A stretch of 64,000 nucleotides of DNA from Halalkalibacter alkaliphilus (GCF_023555415.1 NZ_JAKRYL010000003.1:62001-126000), one strand, 5' to 3'. Shown: positions 45,178-54,396, numbered from the stretch's first letter. Notes: generated by a model from the sequence alone, not told the origin. Numbers and translations are program-made.

Positions 45178-46509
45178 ATGGAACAGACAGCAAGAAAGCT
45201 TGAAAATAATGAAGTAACAAATCAAGAATCTAAAATATATGATCTTAATCCAAACAAACAAGTGAAAATAATGGGGCTGCCCATTTTATGGTTTGCTATC
45301 TTTTTGCTCATTACAATTGTAACCGTTTATACTGGGACATTGCCAACAGGAATGATTGGGAGTTTACTCGTAATGGTAGTGTTTGGTGAAGCGCTTGGTT
45401 GGATAGGTGACCGTCTGCCTATTATTAAGTCTTATTTAGGTGGAGGAGCGATTGTTGCAATCTTTGGTTCTGCTTATTTGGTCTATAGTGGTATCTTGCC
45501 TGAAAGTGTTTCGGCTGGTGTCGATGAGTTCATGACAACGGGCGGCTTCCTCGATTTCTATATTGCTGCATTAATTACCGGAAGCATTTTAGGAATGAAT
45601 TCAAAAGTTCTCGTGAAAATTGGTGCACGTTATTTTGTTCCAATCATTGGAGCCGTATTCGGGGCGATGCTAATAGCTGGATTAGTTGGCTTATTAATTG
45701 GTTTTTCGGTCCAAGATGCTGTTTTAGTCATTGCCTTACCGATTTTAGGTGGTGGAATGGGGGCAGGTGCGATTCCAATGGCACAAGTATATTCGGAATT
45801 TTTAGGGAACCCGCCTAGTTATTACATCTCAATCCTAGTTCCAGCATTAGCACTTGGAAATGTCTTTGCTATTGTATTTGCAAGTCTTTTGAATAGTCTT
45901 GGTAATAAAGTTCCTTCGTTATCAGGAAATGGACAGCTTATTCCTGGGTTTAAATTGGAAGAGAAGAAGTCAACATTTGATATTTCTAAAATGGGAATTG
46001 GTTTGTTAGCTGCTTTGTTATTCTTTGCATGTGGACACTTACTAGGAGCTATTATTCCACTTCACCCTTATGCATTAATGATTATTTTGGTCGCCATTGC
46101 TAAAATTGCAAATCTGATTCCTGAAAACGTAGTAGAAGGAGCAAGTCAGTGGTATCAATTTGTCGCTAAAACGTGGACACTTGCGTTATTATTCGGAATT
46201 GGTGTAGCTTTTACTGACTTAAATGCTGTACTTGCTGCATTAAGTATCCAATATGTATTACTCGTAGCTGGTGTCGTATTCGGAGCTGTTTTAGGTGCAG
46301 CGCTACTAGGAAGGTTAGTAGGATTCTATCCAATTGAATCTGCTATTTCGGCAGGGCTGTGTATGGCAAACATGGGAGGTACAGGTGACGTTGCCGTATT
46401 ATCAGCAGCAAAACGAATGCAGCTTATGCCATTTGCACAAATTGCTTCAAGGTTAGGTGGAGCTTTGATCTTGTTGCTTGCTGGTTTAATTATACCGTTA
46501 TTTGTTTAA
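45178..46509 (+). CDS. maeN: Na+/malate symporter MaeN (2-hydroxycarboxylate transporter family)
   Basis: This 443-residue transporter with about 11 helices shows the two signature loops of the 2HCT family: LPILGGGMGAGAIPMAQVYS in the first half and the second-half counterpart AGLCMANMGGTGDVAVLSAA. Size is close to B. subtilis MaeN (about 448). ATG at 45178 is chosen, although GTG at 45169 is also possible. It lies 32 bases after the malic enzyme gene, forming an uptake-plus-oxidation operon under MalK/MalR. CimH-type citrate/malate transport is a less likely alternative. Confidence 0.9.
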   Translation: MEQTARKLENNEVTNQESKIYDLNPNKQVKIMGLPILWFAIFLLITIVTVYTGTLPTGMIGSLLVMVVFGEALGWIGDRLPIIKSYLGGGAIVAIFGSAYLVYSGILPESVSAGVDEFMTTGGFLDFYIAALITGSILGMNSKVLVKIGARYFVPIIGAVFGAMLIAGLVGLLIGFSVQDAVLVIALPILGGGMGAGAIPMAQVYSEFLGNPPSYYISILVPALALGNVFAIVFASLLNSLGNKVPSLSGNGQLIPGFKLEEKKSTFDISKMGIGLLAALLFFACGHLLGAIIPLHPYALMIILVAIAKIANLIPENVVEGASQWYQFVAKTWTLALLFGIGVAFTDLNAVLAALSIQYVLLVAGVVFGAVLGAALLGRLVGFYPIESAISAGLCMANMGGTGDVAVLSAAKRMQLMPFAQIASRLGGALILLLAGLIIPLFV

Positions 46510-46535
46510 GTGATTTTAGAAGAAAAGATTTAAGC

Positions 46536-46573
46536 AACAACACGCTTTCCATTATGGGGGGCGTGTTGTTTTC
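46536..46573 (+). terminator. Rho-independent terminator after maeN
   Basis: AACAACACGC pairs with GCGTGTTGTT over a 15-base loop, followed by TTC. Confidence 0.85.
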
Positions 46574-46712
46574 AAATAATGATTTAATTATGGAGAACTA
46601 TGTTATTTTCATGAACATTATGGGGAATAAGCAAAGTTCATACTCAGTTCACAATCATTTTTTATACTGAAAATGTACAAAGCTAGAAACAGTTTTGGAG
46701 GGTGATAAACCA

Positions 46713-46877
46713 ATGAATTTTACTGATATGACCCATAGTGGTAATAGTGGAGTAAAAAGTACAATTGATAGCATTGTTAAATGCAAGCGAATGAAACCAG
46801 TAAAAGTAATTGTTGAAGAGCTGAAAAGTAAAGGGATAAATGTTGAATTGTGCAAAAGGATTTATTATGAGCTTTAG
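46713..46877 (+). CDS. Small conserved-looking protein, 54 residues, unknown
   Basis: GGAGGGTGA lies 7-8 bases before the ATG. The product starts MNFTDMTHSGNSGVKSTID and has a basic helical second half (VKVIVEELKSKGINVELCKR). I do not recognise a family. It stands alone between two terminators, with its own ribosome-binding site, which supports a real gene. Confidence 0.55.
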   Translation: MNFTDMTHSGNSGVKSTIDSIVKCKRMKPVKVIVEELKSKGINVELCKRIYYEL

Positions 46878-46935
46878 GAGCAGACGCTAAAATGCTAAGA
46901 TCATCTTTTGTATGATGGTTATGGAGACCGTAAAA

Positions 46936-46975
46936 AAAACAAGCAGTGGAGTTAAATCCCAAAGCTTGTTTTGTT
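46936..46975 (+). terminator. Rho-independent terminator after the small gene
   Basis: AAAACAAGC pairs with GCTTGTTTT over a 19-base loop, then GTTTG. It lies between this gene and the convergent chrA gene. Confidence 0.75.
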
Positions 46976-47064
46976 TGTAAAATGATCAATTATTTGTAGG
47001 GTATGCTAGCTCCATAGTACTAACTCTCACCAAATCAAATTTTATAAGTTTGTTTTTTATCGAT

Positions 47065-48258
47065 TTAAAGTAAGGATAATAAAAAACCACCTAACGCACC
47101 AGTCACAACAATCACCCAAGGTGGCAGTTTCCAGAATACTAACATACTAAATAACAATGCTGCAAAAGCAAAGTCAACCGTTGACAAAATGGAGCTCGTC
47201 CAGATAGGTTGATAAAGGGCAGCAATTAAAATACCGACTACGGCAGCATTCACTCCCATTAAAGCTCCTTTGATTTTGGGGTTGCGGCGCAACGAGTTCC
47301 AAAACGGCAATGTCCCTAAAATGAGGAGAAACGCTGGCAAGAAAATAGCAACTGTTGCTAGCAATCCGCCTTGCCAACCATTTATGACTGCACCGATATA
47401 GGCTGCAAATGTAAATAAAGGTCCTGGAACTGCTTGGGCTGCACCGTATCCAGCAAGGAATTCTTCTGCACTTAGCCAACCATCTGGTACAAATTCACGC
47501 TCAAGTAATGGCAACACGACATGACCTCCACCAAATACAAGCGAACCAGCACGATAGAAACTATCAAACATTGCAATCCAATTTAGGTTCGTTGCTTCTC
47601 TTAGAAGTGGAAGGGCAATGAGCAATCCAAAAAATAAGGTTAAACAAATAACGGCAAAGCGATGAGAAATAGGGAAGTGACTCTCATCTGAGTGATCATC
47701 CATCGTATGATGCCTGTAAATGAGAAATCCAACCAATCCAGCTACAATAATAATCCCCACCTGTGTAAAGACAGTTTGCCATAGTAACGTGACGACAACA
47801 GCAAATAAGGCGATCGTTTTTCTTTTTACATCGGGTGTCAAATTTTTCGCCATACCTAAAATGGCATGAGCTACAACGACCACAGCAACAATTTTTAACC
47901 CGTGAATCCATCCTGCGTCAGTAAAACCAAAGCTGTGAAGCACTAAAGCAAAGATGATTAAAGCAAGGACAGACGGTAAGGTAAATCCTATAAATGAGAC
48001 AATCCCGCCTAATATGCCAGCGCGCATTACTCCTATCCCAATCCCTACTTGACTGCTTGCAGGGCCAGGTAAAAACTGACATAGTGCTACCAAATCAGCA
48101 TAACTTTTTTCATCCATCCACTTTCTTCGTCGAACGTATTCGTCATGAAAGTATCCTAAATGAGCAATTGGACCACCAAATGAAGTGAATCCAAGCCGAG
48201 TAGAAACAAGGAGTATTTCCAATAACCTTCTAACAATGTTTTCTTTCTGATCTTCCAT
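47065..48258 (-). CDS. chrA: Chromate transporter ChrA, two-domain form
   Basis: This 397-residue CHR-family protein carries two homologous halves, each with the motif pair FTSFGGPIAHLGYFHDEYV...FLPGPASSQVGIGIG (first half) and GSLVFGGGHVVLPLLEREFV...AAQAVPGPLFTFAAYIG (second half). About ten helices are visible. It is predicted to export chromate. GAGGTGG precedes the ATG. It follows a PadR regulator by 13 bases in the same unit. Confidence 0.93.
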   Translation of the reverse strand: MEDQKENIVRRLLEILLVSTRLGFTSFGGPIAHLGYFHDEYVRRRKWMDEKSYADLVALCQFLPGPASSQVGIGIGVMRAGILGGIVSFIGFTLPSVLALIIFALVLHSFGFTDAGWIHGLKIVAVVVVAHAILGMAKNLTPDVKRKTIALFAVVVTLLWQTVFTQVGIIIVAGLVGFLIYRHHTMDDHSDESHFPISHRFAVICLTLFFGLLIALPLLREATNLNWIAMFDSFYRAGSLVFGGGHVVLPLLEREFVPDGWLSAEEFLAGYGAAQAVPGPLFTFAAYIGAVINGWQGGLLATVAIFLPAFLLILGTLPFWNSLRRNPKIKGALMGVNAAVVGILIAALYQPIWTSSILSTVDFAFAALLFSMLVFWKLPPWVIVVTGALGGFLLSLL

Positions 48259-48271
48259 TGTACCACCTCTT

Positions 48272-48580
48272 CTATTCTTTTATTTCTTTAAAAAGCTCAA
48301 ATGCTTTTGCTCTAGCCTCGTTTAGAACAGTATCGCCTTTGGCTGTTGTTGAGTAATACTTTCTAATTTTCCCTTCAATTTTTCGCTCTTCTTTAACTAA
48401 AAGACCATCCGCTTCCATCTTGTGTAGGATCGGATACAATGTTCCAGCACTCATGTCATAGCCATGTTCCCTTAGTTCTTCAAGCATCCATAATCCAAAG
48501 ATAGGATGTTCTTTGGCATGGTGTAATATATGTATTTGAATGAATCCAAGAAAAAGCTTACGTAATACTTTAGCTTCCAA
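48272..48580 (-). CDS. PadR-family transcriptional repressor
   Basis: This 102-residue winged-helix protein shows the PadR core: LGFIQIHILHHAKEHPIFGLW, ELREHGYDMSAGTLYPILHKM and LVKEERKIEGKIRKYYSTTAKG. It is the first gene of the unit with chrA and faces a perfect inverted repeat just upstream. It probably represses its own operon until the inducer, presumably chromate, is present. Confidence 0.92.
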   Translation of the reverse strand: MEAKVLRKLFLGFIQIHILHHAKEHPIFGLWMLEELREHGYDMSAGTLYPILHKMEADGLLVKEERKIEGKIRKYYSTTAKGDTVLNEARAKAFELFKEIKE

Positions 48581-48601
48581 TTGATCACTCCTCTAACGAA
48601 A

Positions 48602-48626
48602 TGTAATATCGAAAACCGATATTACA
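48602..48626. promoter_or_regulatory. PadR operator: perfect 10-bp inverted repeat
   Basis: TGTAATATCG (48602-48611) and CGATATTACA (48617-48626) are perfectly complementary across AAAAC, 22 bases upstream of the padR start. Position and symmetry suit autorepression. Confidence 0.78.
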
Positions 48627-48934
48627 AACTTAACAAAGGTGAGAGTGATAGGCAATAAACTAAATGAAATTTAACAATATCTTTACAGTTTCATGCAATG
48701 AAGGAGTGGGTCCTCATGGCTTTGCTTTGTAAACCTATAGGACAACTCCAGGTAATCAATATTAGAAAGATTTTTCAACACAGAAGGTTCTCCGGAAATC
48801 TTGTTTGAATAACTACATCATTAAATCAGTTATTTCTTTACGAGAATTTCTTTATGAAAATTGGTCAATCCTTTATTATTTAAATAAGGTAACATAGTTT
48901 GGGCATTTTAATTAACCTATTAAGGATGAAATCA
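48627..48934. other. Intergenic region before the second CitA-type kinase
   Basis: It holds the promoter of the kinase gene. A 30-codon frame at 48716-48808 has AAGGAGTGG before its ATG but no recognisable product, so it is not called as a gene. Confidence 0.3.
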
Positions 48935-50515
48935 ATGAAAATAAGCTTACGCATTAAAATGTTACTCATGTCTTTTGTCATTGTGATCACTTCTGTTATG
49001 ACGATTGGCTGGAATATGATTCACAATATTACAGATGCATTTGAAAATGAAATTGGAGAGCGAGCCGTTGCTATTGCGAGGACTGTGGCGCAAATGCCTG
49101 ATATCCGTCAGCATGTCGGGATAGAGGGAGGAGCAACGGTGATTCAACCAATCGCTGAGCGAACAAGAAAGGCAACGAATGTTGACTATATTGTCATAAT
49201 TGATATGAATAGTATCCGTTACTCTCACCCTAATAAAGAGTTAATTGGCGAAATGTTTGTAGGTGGGGATGAACTAGAGGCATTAGCCAATCGTGAATAT
49301 GTATCTATCGCAGTAGGAACTTTAGGCAATGCGACGAGAGCCTTTGTGCCAATTATGGATGAAGAAGAAGCTGAACAAGTAGGTGTAGCTGTAGTTGGTA
49401 TATTAACGCCAACCCTTCAGGCAATCATTGCAACTTATAGTCAGGATATATTCACTGCACTTATTTGGGGGTTATTGATTGGTTTAGTTGGTTCTTATTT
49501 ATTAGCTCGTAGCGTAAAAAAACAGACCTTTGGCCTTGAACCATACGAGATTGCAAAGTTAGTGGAAGAACGCTCAGCGGTCATGCAGGCTATGAACATC
49601 GGTATTATCGCATTGGATGAGCAGGGGCAAATTACTTTTATGAATCGCTTAGCGAAAAGATATATAAAAGGTGAGGAAAGAAACTTTCTATTGCATTTAC
49701 AAGACGTGTTCCCGCAATCATGGGAAGCGAATGAGCCGATAGAACAAATGATTAACCGGAATGTTGTTTTTTTTGATAAGAACTATCTTATCTCAATATA
49801 TCCTATCCATGTAAAAGCAACCTATGCAGGAACACTAGTAACGATGATTGATCGAACGGACGCGACACGTCTAGCAGAGGAACTAACTGGAGTTAAAGCT
49901 TTAGTTGATGCACTTAGAGCTCAAAATCATGAATATATGAATAAGCTCCATAGTATTGCTGGTCTTATCCAATTAGAACGGACGGAAGATGCTTTAGATA
50001 TTATCATAGATGAAACAGTCGATGAGGAAAGTATTATCCTATTTCTAAAAGAACGTTTTACAGATTACTCAGTCTCAGGTCTTTTACTTGGAAAACGGTC
50101 AAGGGCAAAAGAACTTGGAATTACATTTTTAATAGATCAGAATAGCTATCTAACTGAAATATATGGTAGCCTAAGTTCAGGAGAGATAGTGACGGTTATA
50201 GGGAATTTAATTGAAAATGCTTTTGAATCCTTCGAAAATAGTGATGATGATAAAATAGTTGAATGTCTAATCGAAATAGACAAAAATCATTTAATGATAA
50301 GTGTAAGAGATAATGGGAGCGGTATGACAAAAGAAATACAAAAAAAGATTCTCACATATGGATTTAGCACGAAAGGAAAAGAAGGTCGAGGTATTGGACT
50401 GGCACTCGTTCAACAAATTGTATCGGCGCATAATGGGAAAATAACCATTGATTCAGAAGAAGGTTTGGGAACCGAGATGATTATTGAAGCTAGAAAAGAG
50501 GGGGGAAATGAATGA
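48935..50515 (+). CDS. CitA/DcuS-family sensor histidine kinase
   Basis: This 526-residue kinase has the same plan as malK: an N-terminal helix (about 9-29), an extracytoplasmic PAS domain with RYSHPNKELIGEMFVGGDE, a second helix near 175, a PAS domain, the acceptor region QNHEYMNKLHS and the ATP-binding DNGSGM with GRGIGLALVQQ. ATG at 48935 has AAGGA 8 bases upstream. The signal is probably a C4-dicarboxylate such as tartrate or D-malate, judged from the downstream carrier and dehydrogenase. The relation to DctS or CitS cannot be settled by eye. Confidence 0.9.
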   Translation: MKISLRIKMLLMSFVIVITSVMTIGWNMIHNITDAFENEIGERAVAIARTVAQMPDIRQHVGIEGGATVIQPIAERTRKATNVDYIVIIDMNSIRYSHPNKELIGEMFVGGDELEALANREYVSIAVGTLGNATRAFVPIMDEEEAEQVGVAVVGILTPTLQAIIATYSQDIFTALIWGLLIGLVGSYLLARSVKKQTFGLEPYEIAKLVEERSAVMQAMNIGIIALDEQGQITFMNRLAKRYIKGEERNFLLHLQDVFPQSWEANEPIEQMINRNVVFFDKNYLISIYPIHVKATYAGTLVTMIDRTDATRLAEELTGVKALVDALRAQNHEYMNKLHSIAGLIQLERTEDALDIIIDETVDEESIILFLKERFTDYSVSGLLLGKRSRAKELGITFLIDQNSYLTEIYGSLSSGEIVTVIGNLIENAFESFENSDDDKIVECLIEIDKNHLMISVRDNGSGMTKEIQKKILTYGFSTKGKEGRGIGLALVQQIVSAHNGKITIDSEEGLGTEMIIEARKEGGNE

Positions 50516-51171
50516 TTAAAGTCTTTATTGTTGAAGATGATCCAATGGTATTGGAAGTGAATACTGGTTTTTTAGAAAAGGTTCCACCTTTTCGCTTATG
50601 CGGAACAGCTACAAATGGAGCAGATGCTGAAATTGGGATACTTGAAACGAAGCCAGATGTCGTGTTATTGGATATGTTTTTACCAGATAAATCAGGGCTT
50701 GATGTGTTAAAGTCTCTCCGAAGCCAAGAGCTCGAATGTGATGTCATTATGATAACAGCTGCTAGAGATGCAGCAACAATTCATGAAGTGTTTCGTTTAG
50801 GGGCCGTTGATTATTTAGTTAAGCCTTTTAGGTTTGATCGCTTTAAGACAGCTTTAGAAACATATCATAAGATGTGGTACAAGTTAAACAATACTCCTTC
50901 CTTAAGTCAATCAGACATTGATGAAATGAAACAGATTAAGCAACGCAATCAATCATTGCCAAAGGGGTTAAGTGAGACTACGATGAAACAAATTTTGTTG
51001 AAACTCGTTGATTTATCCGAACCTGTAACTGCTGAACAATTAGCTTCTGCTTTAGGTATGGCACGAGTCACTGTTAGAAGATACTTAGAACATCTAGAAC
51101 AAATTGAAAAAATTCAAGTGCAAGTCAAATATGGAAGTGTAGGACGCCCAAGTCATTATTATTTTGTATAA
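50512..51171 (+). CDS. CitB-family response regulator
   Basis: This 219-residue regulator has a receiver domain (Glu8-Asp9-Asp10, phosphoacceptor Asp54, Lys in LVKPFRF) and a C-terminal helix-turn-helix (VTAEQLASALGMARVTVRRYL). Its ATG overlaps the kinase stop by four bases (ATGA), so they are translationally coupled. The last codons lie inside a terminator stem. Its likely target is the carrier gene at 51360. Confidence 0.91.
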   Translation: MIKVFIVEDDPMVLEVNTGFLEKVPPFRLCGTATNGADAEIGILETKPDVVLLDMFLPDKSGLDVLKSLRSQELECDVIMITAARDAATIHEVFRLGAVDYLVKPFRFDRFKTALETYHKMWYKLNNTPSLSQSDIDEMKQIKQRNQSLPKGLSETTMKQILLKLVDLSEPVTAEQLASALGMARVTVRRYLEHLEQIEKIQVQVKYGSVGRPSHYYFV

Positions 51172-51187
51172 TGACTTGGGTGTTTTT
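51147..51187 (+). terminator. Terminator whose stem includes the regulator's 3' end
   Basis: CCCAAGTCATTAT (51147-51159) is perfectly complementary to 51168-51180, followed by TGTTTTTT. The stop codon lies in the right arm, so the left arm encodes the last residues. Confidence 0.9.
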
Positions 51188-51207
51188 TCTTAACTTTTTA
51201 TTTGTAA

Positions 51208-51225
51208 TTTAAGTAAGAACTTAAA
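51208..51225. promoter_or_regulatory. 7-bp inverted repeat, candidate response-regulator site
   Basis: TTTAAGT and ACTTAAA flank AAGA about 135 bases before the carrier gene. Function inferred from position. Confidence 0.35.
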
Positions 51226-51264
51226 GACCAAAAAGAGCAGTAAGGACTTTATATTGTTGTAATT

Positions 51265-51279
51265 TTGAAAGCGCTTTAT
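51265..51279 (+). promoter_or_regulatory. Near-consensus cre box
   Basis: TTGAAAGCGCTTTAT fits the CcpA consensus at all but one position and is nearly palindromic (TGAAAGCGCTTTA), 80 bases before the carrier gene. Confidence 0.6.
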
Positions 51280-51359
51280 AATCAGAATAATTAATCAACC
51301 GGGTGGTATGTTGCCAATTAGTTGATGATCTTGTTTTTTATAAGATAGGGGGAGTTTAA

Positions 51360-53003
51360 ATGAAAGCAAGTATTTCTTCAGTTTGGAACCAACTATGGAA
51401 TTCACATAACCAGTCAAAAAAATTACTTTTGTTTTCTTTGCCAATTAGATCAAACAAAAAAATGGAAGTTGTTGAGCAGGATCAAAATGAGTCTTATAAA
51501 CCAAAGCCTCCTAGTTACAGACCATCACAAAAGGTTGGTTTAATACTAGGCCCATTGCTTTTCATGGCTGTTGTGCTCTTTTTCTTTCCTGAAGGATTAA
51601 GCTACGAAGGACGCATGGTCTTGGCAACGACTTTATGGGTTGCAACATGGTGGATTACAGAAGCGATCCCGATCCCAGCAACATCCCTTTTGCCAATTAT
51701 TTTATTGCCGATTACCGGTGCACTAAATGGTGATACGGTTACGGCCGCTTATGGAAATCCGATTATTTTCTTATTCTTAGGAGGATTTTTGATTGCTCTT
51801 GCAATGGAGAAATGGAACCTTCATAAACGAATTGCCTTAAACATCATTTCATTTATTGGAACGAGCCCGTCGCGAATTGTTTTTGGTTTTATGGCAGCGA
51901 CAGGTTTCCTATCGATGTGGGTCTCTAATACAGCAGCTGTTATGATGATGCTGCCAATCGGAACTGCGATTACGTATCAAGTAGCGGAAGCGCTAAAAAA
52001 TAAAGAGAATCTAGCAAATGAAGAAGAAAAGTTTTCAAAGGTTTTAATCTTTGGTATTGGTTATGCTGGAACAATTGGTGGGCTAGGAACGTTAATTGGA
52101 ACACCACCTAATATTATTCTAGCGGCAACTGTTCAAGAGCTGTTCGGTGTTCAAATTTCATTTGCTTCATGGCTATTCTTTGCAGCGCCGATTGTTATAA
52201 TCTTGCTTATTAGCAGTTGGTTGTTTTTAACCAGAGTCGCTCATCCAATCAAGTTAAAAGAGTTACCTGGTGGAAAGGCGCTTATTGAAAATGAAAAGAA
52301 GAAGCTAGGAAAAATTAGTTTTGAAGAAACTGCTGTATTAGTAGTCTTTACATTTGCTGCTTTCATGTGGATTTCAAGAACGTTTTTATGGGAAGGCCAA
52401 ATTATGACCATTCCAGGTCTTAATGATACGATGATTGCCATTTTTGCAGCTGCGTTATTGTTTTTAATTCCTTCTATTAATAAAGGAGGACGTATTCTAG
52501 ATTGGAATGTATCTAGAGATGTTCCTTGGGGAATCTTGCTATTATTTGGTGGAGGTTTAGCGATTGCTGCTGGGTTCCGTGAATCAGGTTTGGCTGATTG
52601 GATCGGCGGGCAATTAACCGTTTTAGAAGGCGTGAACTTCATCTTAATTATTGCTCTTACGACAGCTCTTGTGTTGTTCTTAACTGAAATTACATCTAAT
52701 ACAGCAACGGCAACGATGATTTTACCAGTGTTAGCTGCTTTAGGATTAGCGCTTGGAATTCATCCATTTGCGTTAATGGTTCCAGCAGCAATTGCAGCAA
52801 ACTGTGCGTTCATGTTACCAGTTGGAACCCCTCCAAATGCAATTATCTTTGCATCAGGGAAGTTGAAAATATTTGAGATGGTGAAAAACGGTTTCTGGAT
52901 AAATATCTTATCCATCATATTAATAACACTTGCAGTCTATTTCTTACTTCCGTTGTTATGGGGGATTGACTTAACGGTTTATCCATCTGAGTTTAGGTCT
53001 TAA
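51360..53003 (+). CDS. DASS/SLC13-family Na+/dicarboxylate symporter
   Basis: This 547-residue protein has about 11-12 helices after a hydrophilic N-terminal extension of some 60 residues. Family marks are the two Ser-Asn-Thr motifs (MWVSNTAAVMMMLPIG and FLTEITSNTATATMILPVL) and TLIGTPPNIILA and PVGTPPNAIIFASGKLK, which form the Na+ and carboxylate sites. GGGGGAG precedes the ATG. It should import a C4-dicarboxylate. With the following dehydrogenase, tartrate or D-malate is plausible. The extension is longer than in VcINDY-type relatives. Confidence 0.92.
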   Translation: MKASISSVWNQLWNSHNQSKKLLLFSLPIRSNKKMEVVEQDQNESYKPKPPSYRPSQKVGLILGPLLFMAVVLFFFPEGLSYEGRMVLATTLWVATWWITEAIPIPATSLLPIILLPITGALNGDTVTAAYGNPIIFLFLGGFLIALAMEKWNLHKRIALNIISFIGTSPSRIVFGFMAATGFLSMWVSNTAAVMMMLPIGTAITYQVAEALKNKENLANEEEKFSKVLIFGIGYAGTIGGLGTLIGTPPNIILAATVQELFGVQISFASWLFFAAPIVIILLISSWLFLTRVAHPIKLKELPGGKALIENEKKKLGKISFEETAVLVVFTFAAFMWISRTFLWEGQIMTIPGLNDTMIAIFAAALLFLIPSINKGGRILDWNVSRDVPWGILLLFGGGLAIAAGFRESGLADWIGGQLTVLEGVNFILIIALTTALVLFLTEITSNTATATMILPVLAALGLALGIHPFALMVPAAIAANCAFMLPVGTPPNAIIFASGKLKIFEMVKNGFWINILSIILITLAVYFLLPLLWGIDLTVYPSEFRS

Positions 53004-53041
53004 AGTATTCGTAAAAGTATAAAGGAATAACGATTAAAACA

Positions 53042-53113
53042 TAGAAAGGGATAGAGTTTAGTTCTCATAGTATACAGTCTTGTATTATGAAAACTAGTAT
53101 CTGTCCCTTTTAT
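53042..53113 (+). terminator. Possible attenuator between carrier and dehydrogenase genes
   Basis: AAAGGGA pairs with TCCCTTT at the ends of a 70-base segment, with a T tract after. The long loop makes it a weak terminator. Confidence 0.4.
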
Positions 53114-53136
53114 AAGTTATGGAGGAGAAAGTTAAT

Positions 53137-54201
53137 ATGTCAAAAATTAAAATTTCCGTAATTCCAGGAGATGGGATTGGTCAAGAAGTTGTCCCTGAGA
53201 CGTTAAAAGTACTAGATACATTAGCAGAGATTCATGGAGGAGTATCCTTTCAATATGAAACTCACCCGTGGAGCTGTGAGTATTATCTTGAACACGGAAT
53301 TATGATGCCAACTGATGGAATGGCTAGGCTTCATCAAACAGATGCGATTTATTTAGGGGCTGTCGGGAACCCGAAGCTAGTTCCTGATCATGTTTCACTA
53401 TGGGGCCTCTTAATTAAGATTCGCCGTGAGTGTGAACAAGTGATTAACATTCGCCCTGCTCAGTATATTGAAGGAGTAACATCACCATTAGCAGAACCAA
53501 ACAATTTTGATTTTATTGTTGTTCGTGAAAATAGTGAGGGAGAGTATAGTGAAGTAGGCGGTAGAATTCATAGTGGTGAAGACGCAATTGCTATTCAAAA
53601 TGCAGTATTTACTAGGAAAGCAACAGAGAGAACGATTCGTTATGCATTTGAATTGGCACAGAAACGAAAAGGCCGGGTTACAAGTGCAACGAAATCAAAT
53701 GGAATTGTTCATAGCATGCCATTTTGGGATGAAGTTTTTCAAGAGGTTGCAAATACTTATCCAGAGATTGAAACAGAAAGCAATCATATCGATGCTCTAG
53801 CAGCATTTTTCGTTTCAAAGCCGCAACATTTTGATGTGGTGGTGGCGAGTAACCTATTTGGAGATATTCTTACCGACTTAGGAGCAGCGATCATGGGGAG
53901 CATCGGCATTGCACCCGCTGCTAATATCAATCTGAATGGCAAATATCCGTCCATGTTTGAACCCGTACACGGCTCAGCACCAGATATTATTGGGAAAGGG
54001 ATTGCCAATCCGATTGGTCAGCTTTGGACAGCCAAAATGATGCTTGATCATCTTGGCTTTGAAGAGTTAGGTTCAATGTTATTTAGAGCAATCAAAGAAA
54101 CGATTGGAGAAGGGATCAAAACGAGGGATCTTGGAGGATCAGCCAATATGAAAGAAGTAATTGACCATATTATTGGAAAGCTACGATTATATTCTAAATA
54201 A
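53137..54201 (+). CDS. Tartrate/D-malate dehydrogenase (isopropylmalate dehydrogenase family)
   Basis: This 354-residue enzyme opens with KISVIPGDGIGQEVVPE and has the metal- and NAD-binding runs VVRENSEGEYSEVGGRIH, RGRVTSATKSNGI-like motif and SNLFGDILTDLGAAIMGSIG followed by FEPVHGSAPDI. The subgroup around EPNNFDFIVVRENSEGEYS is that of tartrate dehydrogenase (TtuC, YcsA) and D-malate dehydrogenase (DmlA); YcsA has the same length as I recall. ATG at 53137 is preferred since GGAGGAG covers the earlier ATG. It oxidatively decarboxylates D-malate or converts tartrate, completing the module. Confidence 0.88.
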   Translation: MSKIKISVIPGDGIGQEVVPETLKVLDTLAEIHGGVSFQYETHPWSCEYYLEHGIMMPTDGMARLHQTDAIYLGAVGNPKLVPDHVSLWGLLIKIRRECEQVINIRPAQYIEGVTSPLAEPNNFDFIVVRENSEGEYSEVGGRIHSGEDAIAIQNAVFTRKATERTIRYAFELAQKRKGRVTSATKSNGIVHSMPFWDEVFQEVANTYPEIETESNHIDALAAFFVSKPQHFDVVVASNLFGDILTDLGAAIMGSIGIAPAANINLNGKYPSMFEPVHGSAPDIIGKGIANPIGQLWTAKMMLDHLGFEELGSMLFRAIKETIGEGIKTRDLGGSANMKEVIDHIIGKLRLYSK

Positions 54202-54220
54202 CGTTAGTAGCTTTGCTATC

Positions 54221-54253
54221 ACGCGCCTCCTCAGTTCTTGAGGGGCGCGTTTT
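54221..54253 (+). terminator. Strong Rho-independent terminator
   Basis: ACGCGCCTCCTCA pairs with TGAGGGGCGCGT around a short loop, then TTTTC. Confidence 0.9.
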
Positions 54254-54362
54254 CGTCGTAAAAATTCAATTGTAGGCAATAGCTTATCATGTCACAAAAG
54301 TGCACCTTTTCCGTCAATATTGTTACTATTTTCTCTTATTCTTACAATCTATAATAAGAATT

Positions 54363-54377
54363 AAGAAAACGGTTACA
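54363..54377 (+). promoter_or_regulatory. Near-consensus cre box before third sugar importer
   Basis: AAGAAAACGGTTACA differs from the CcpA consensus at one position and lies 20 bases before the permease start. Confidence 0.5.
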
Positions 54378-54396
54378 AATTAAAAGGCGGTGATGG

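Noticed and set aside
48716-48808. A 30-codon frame with AAGGAGTGG upstream
   Set aside because: No recognisable product and no support from neighbours; the start signal may be chance.
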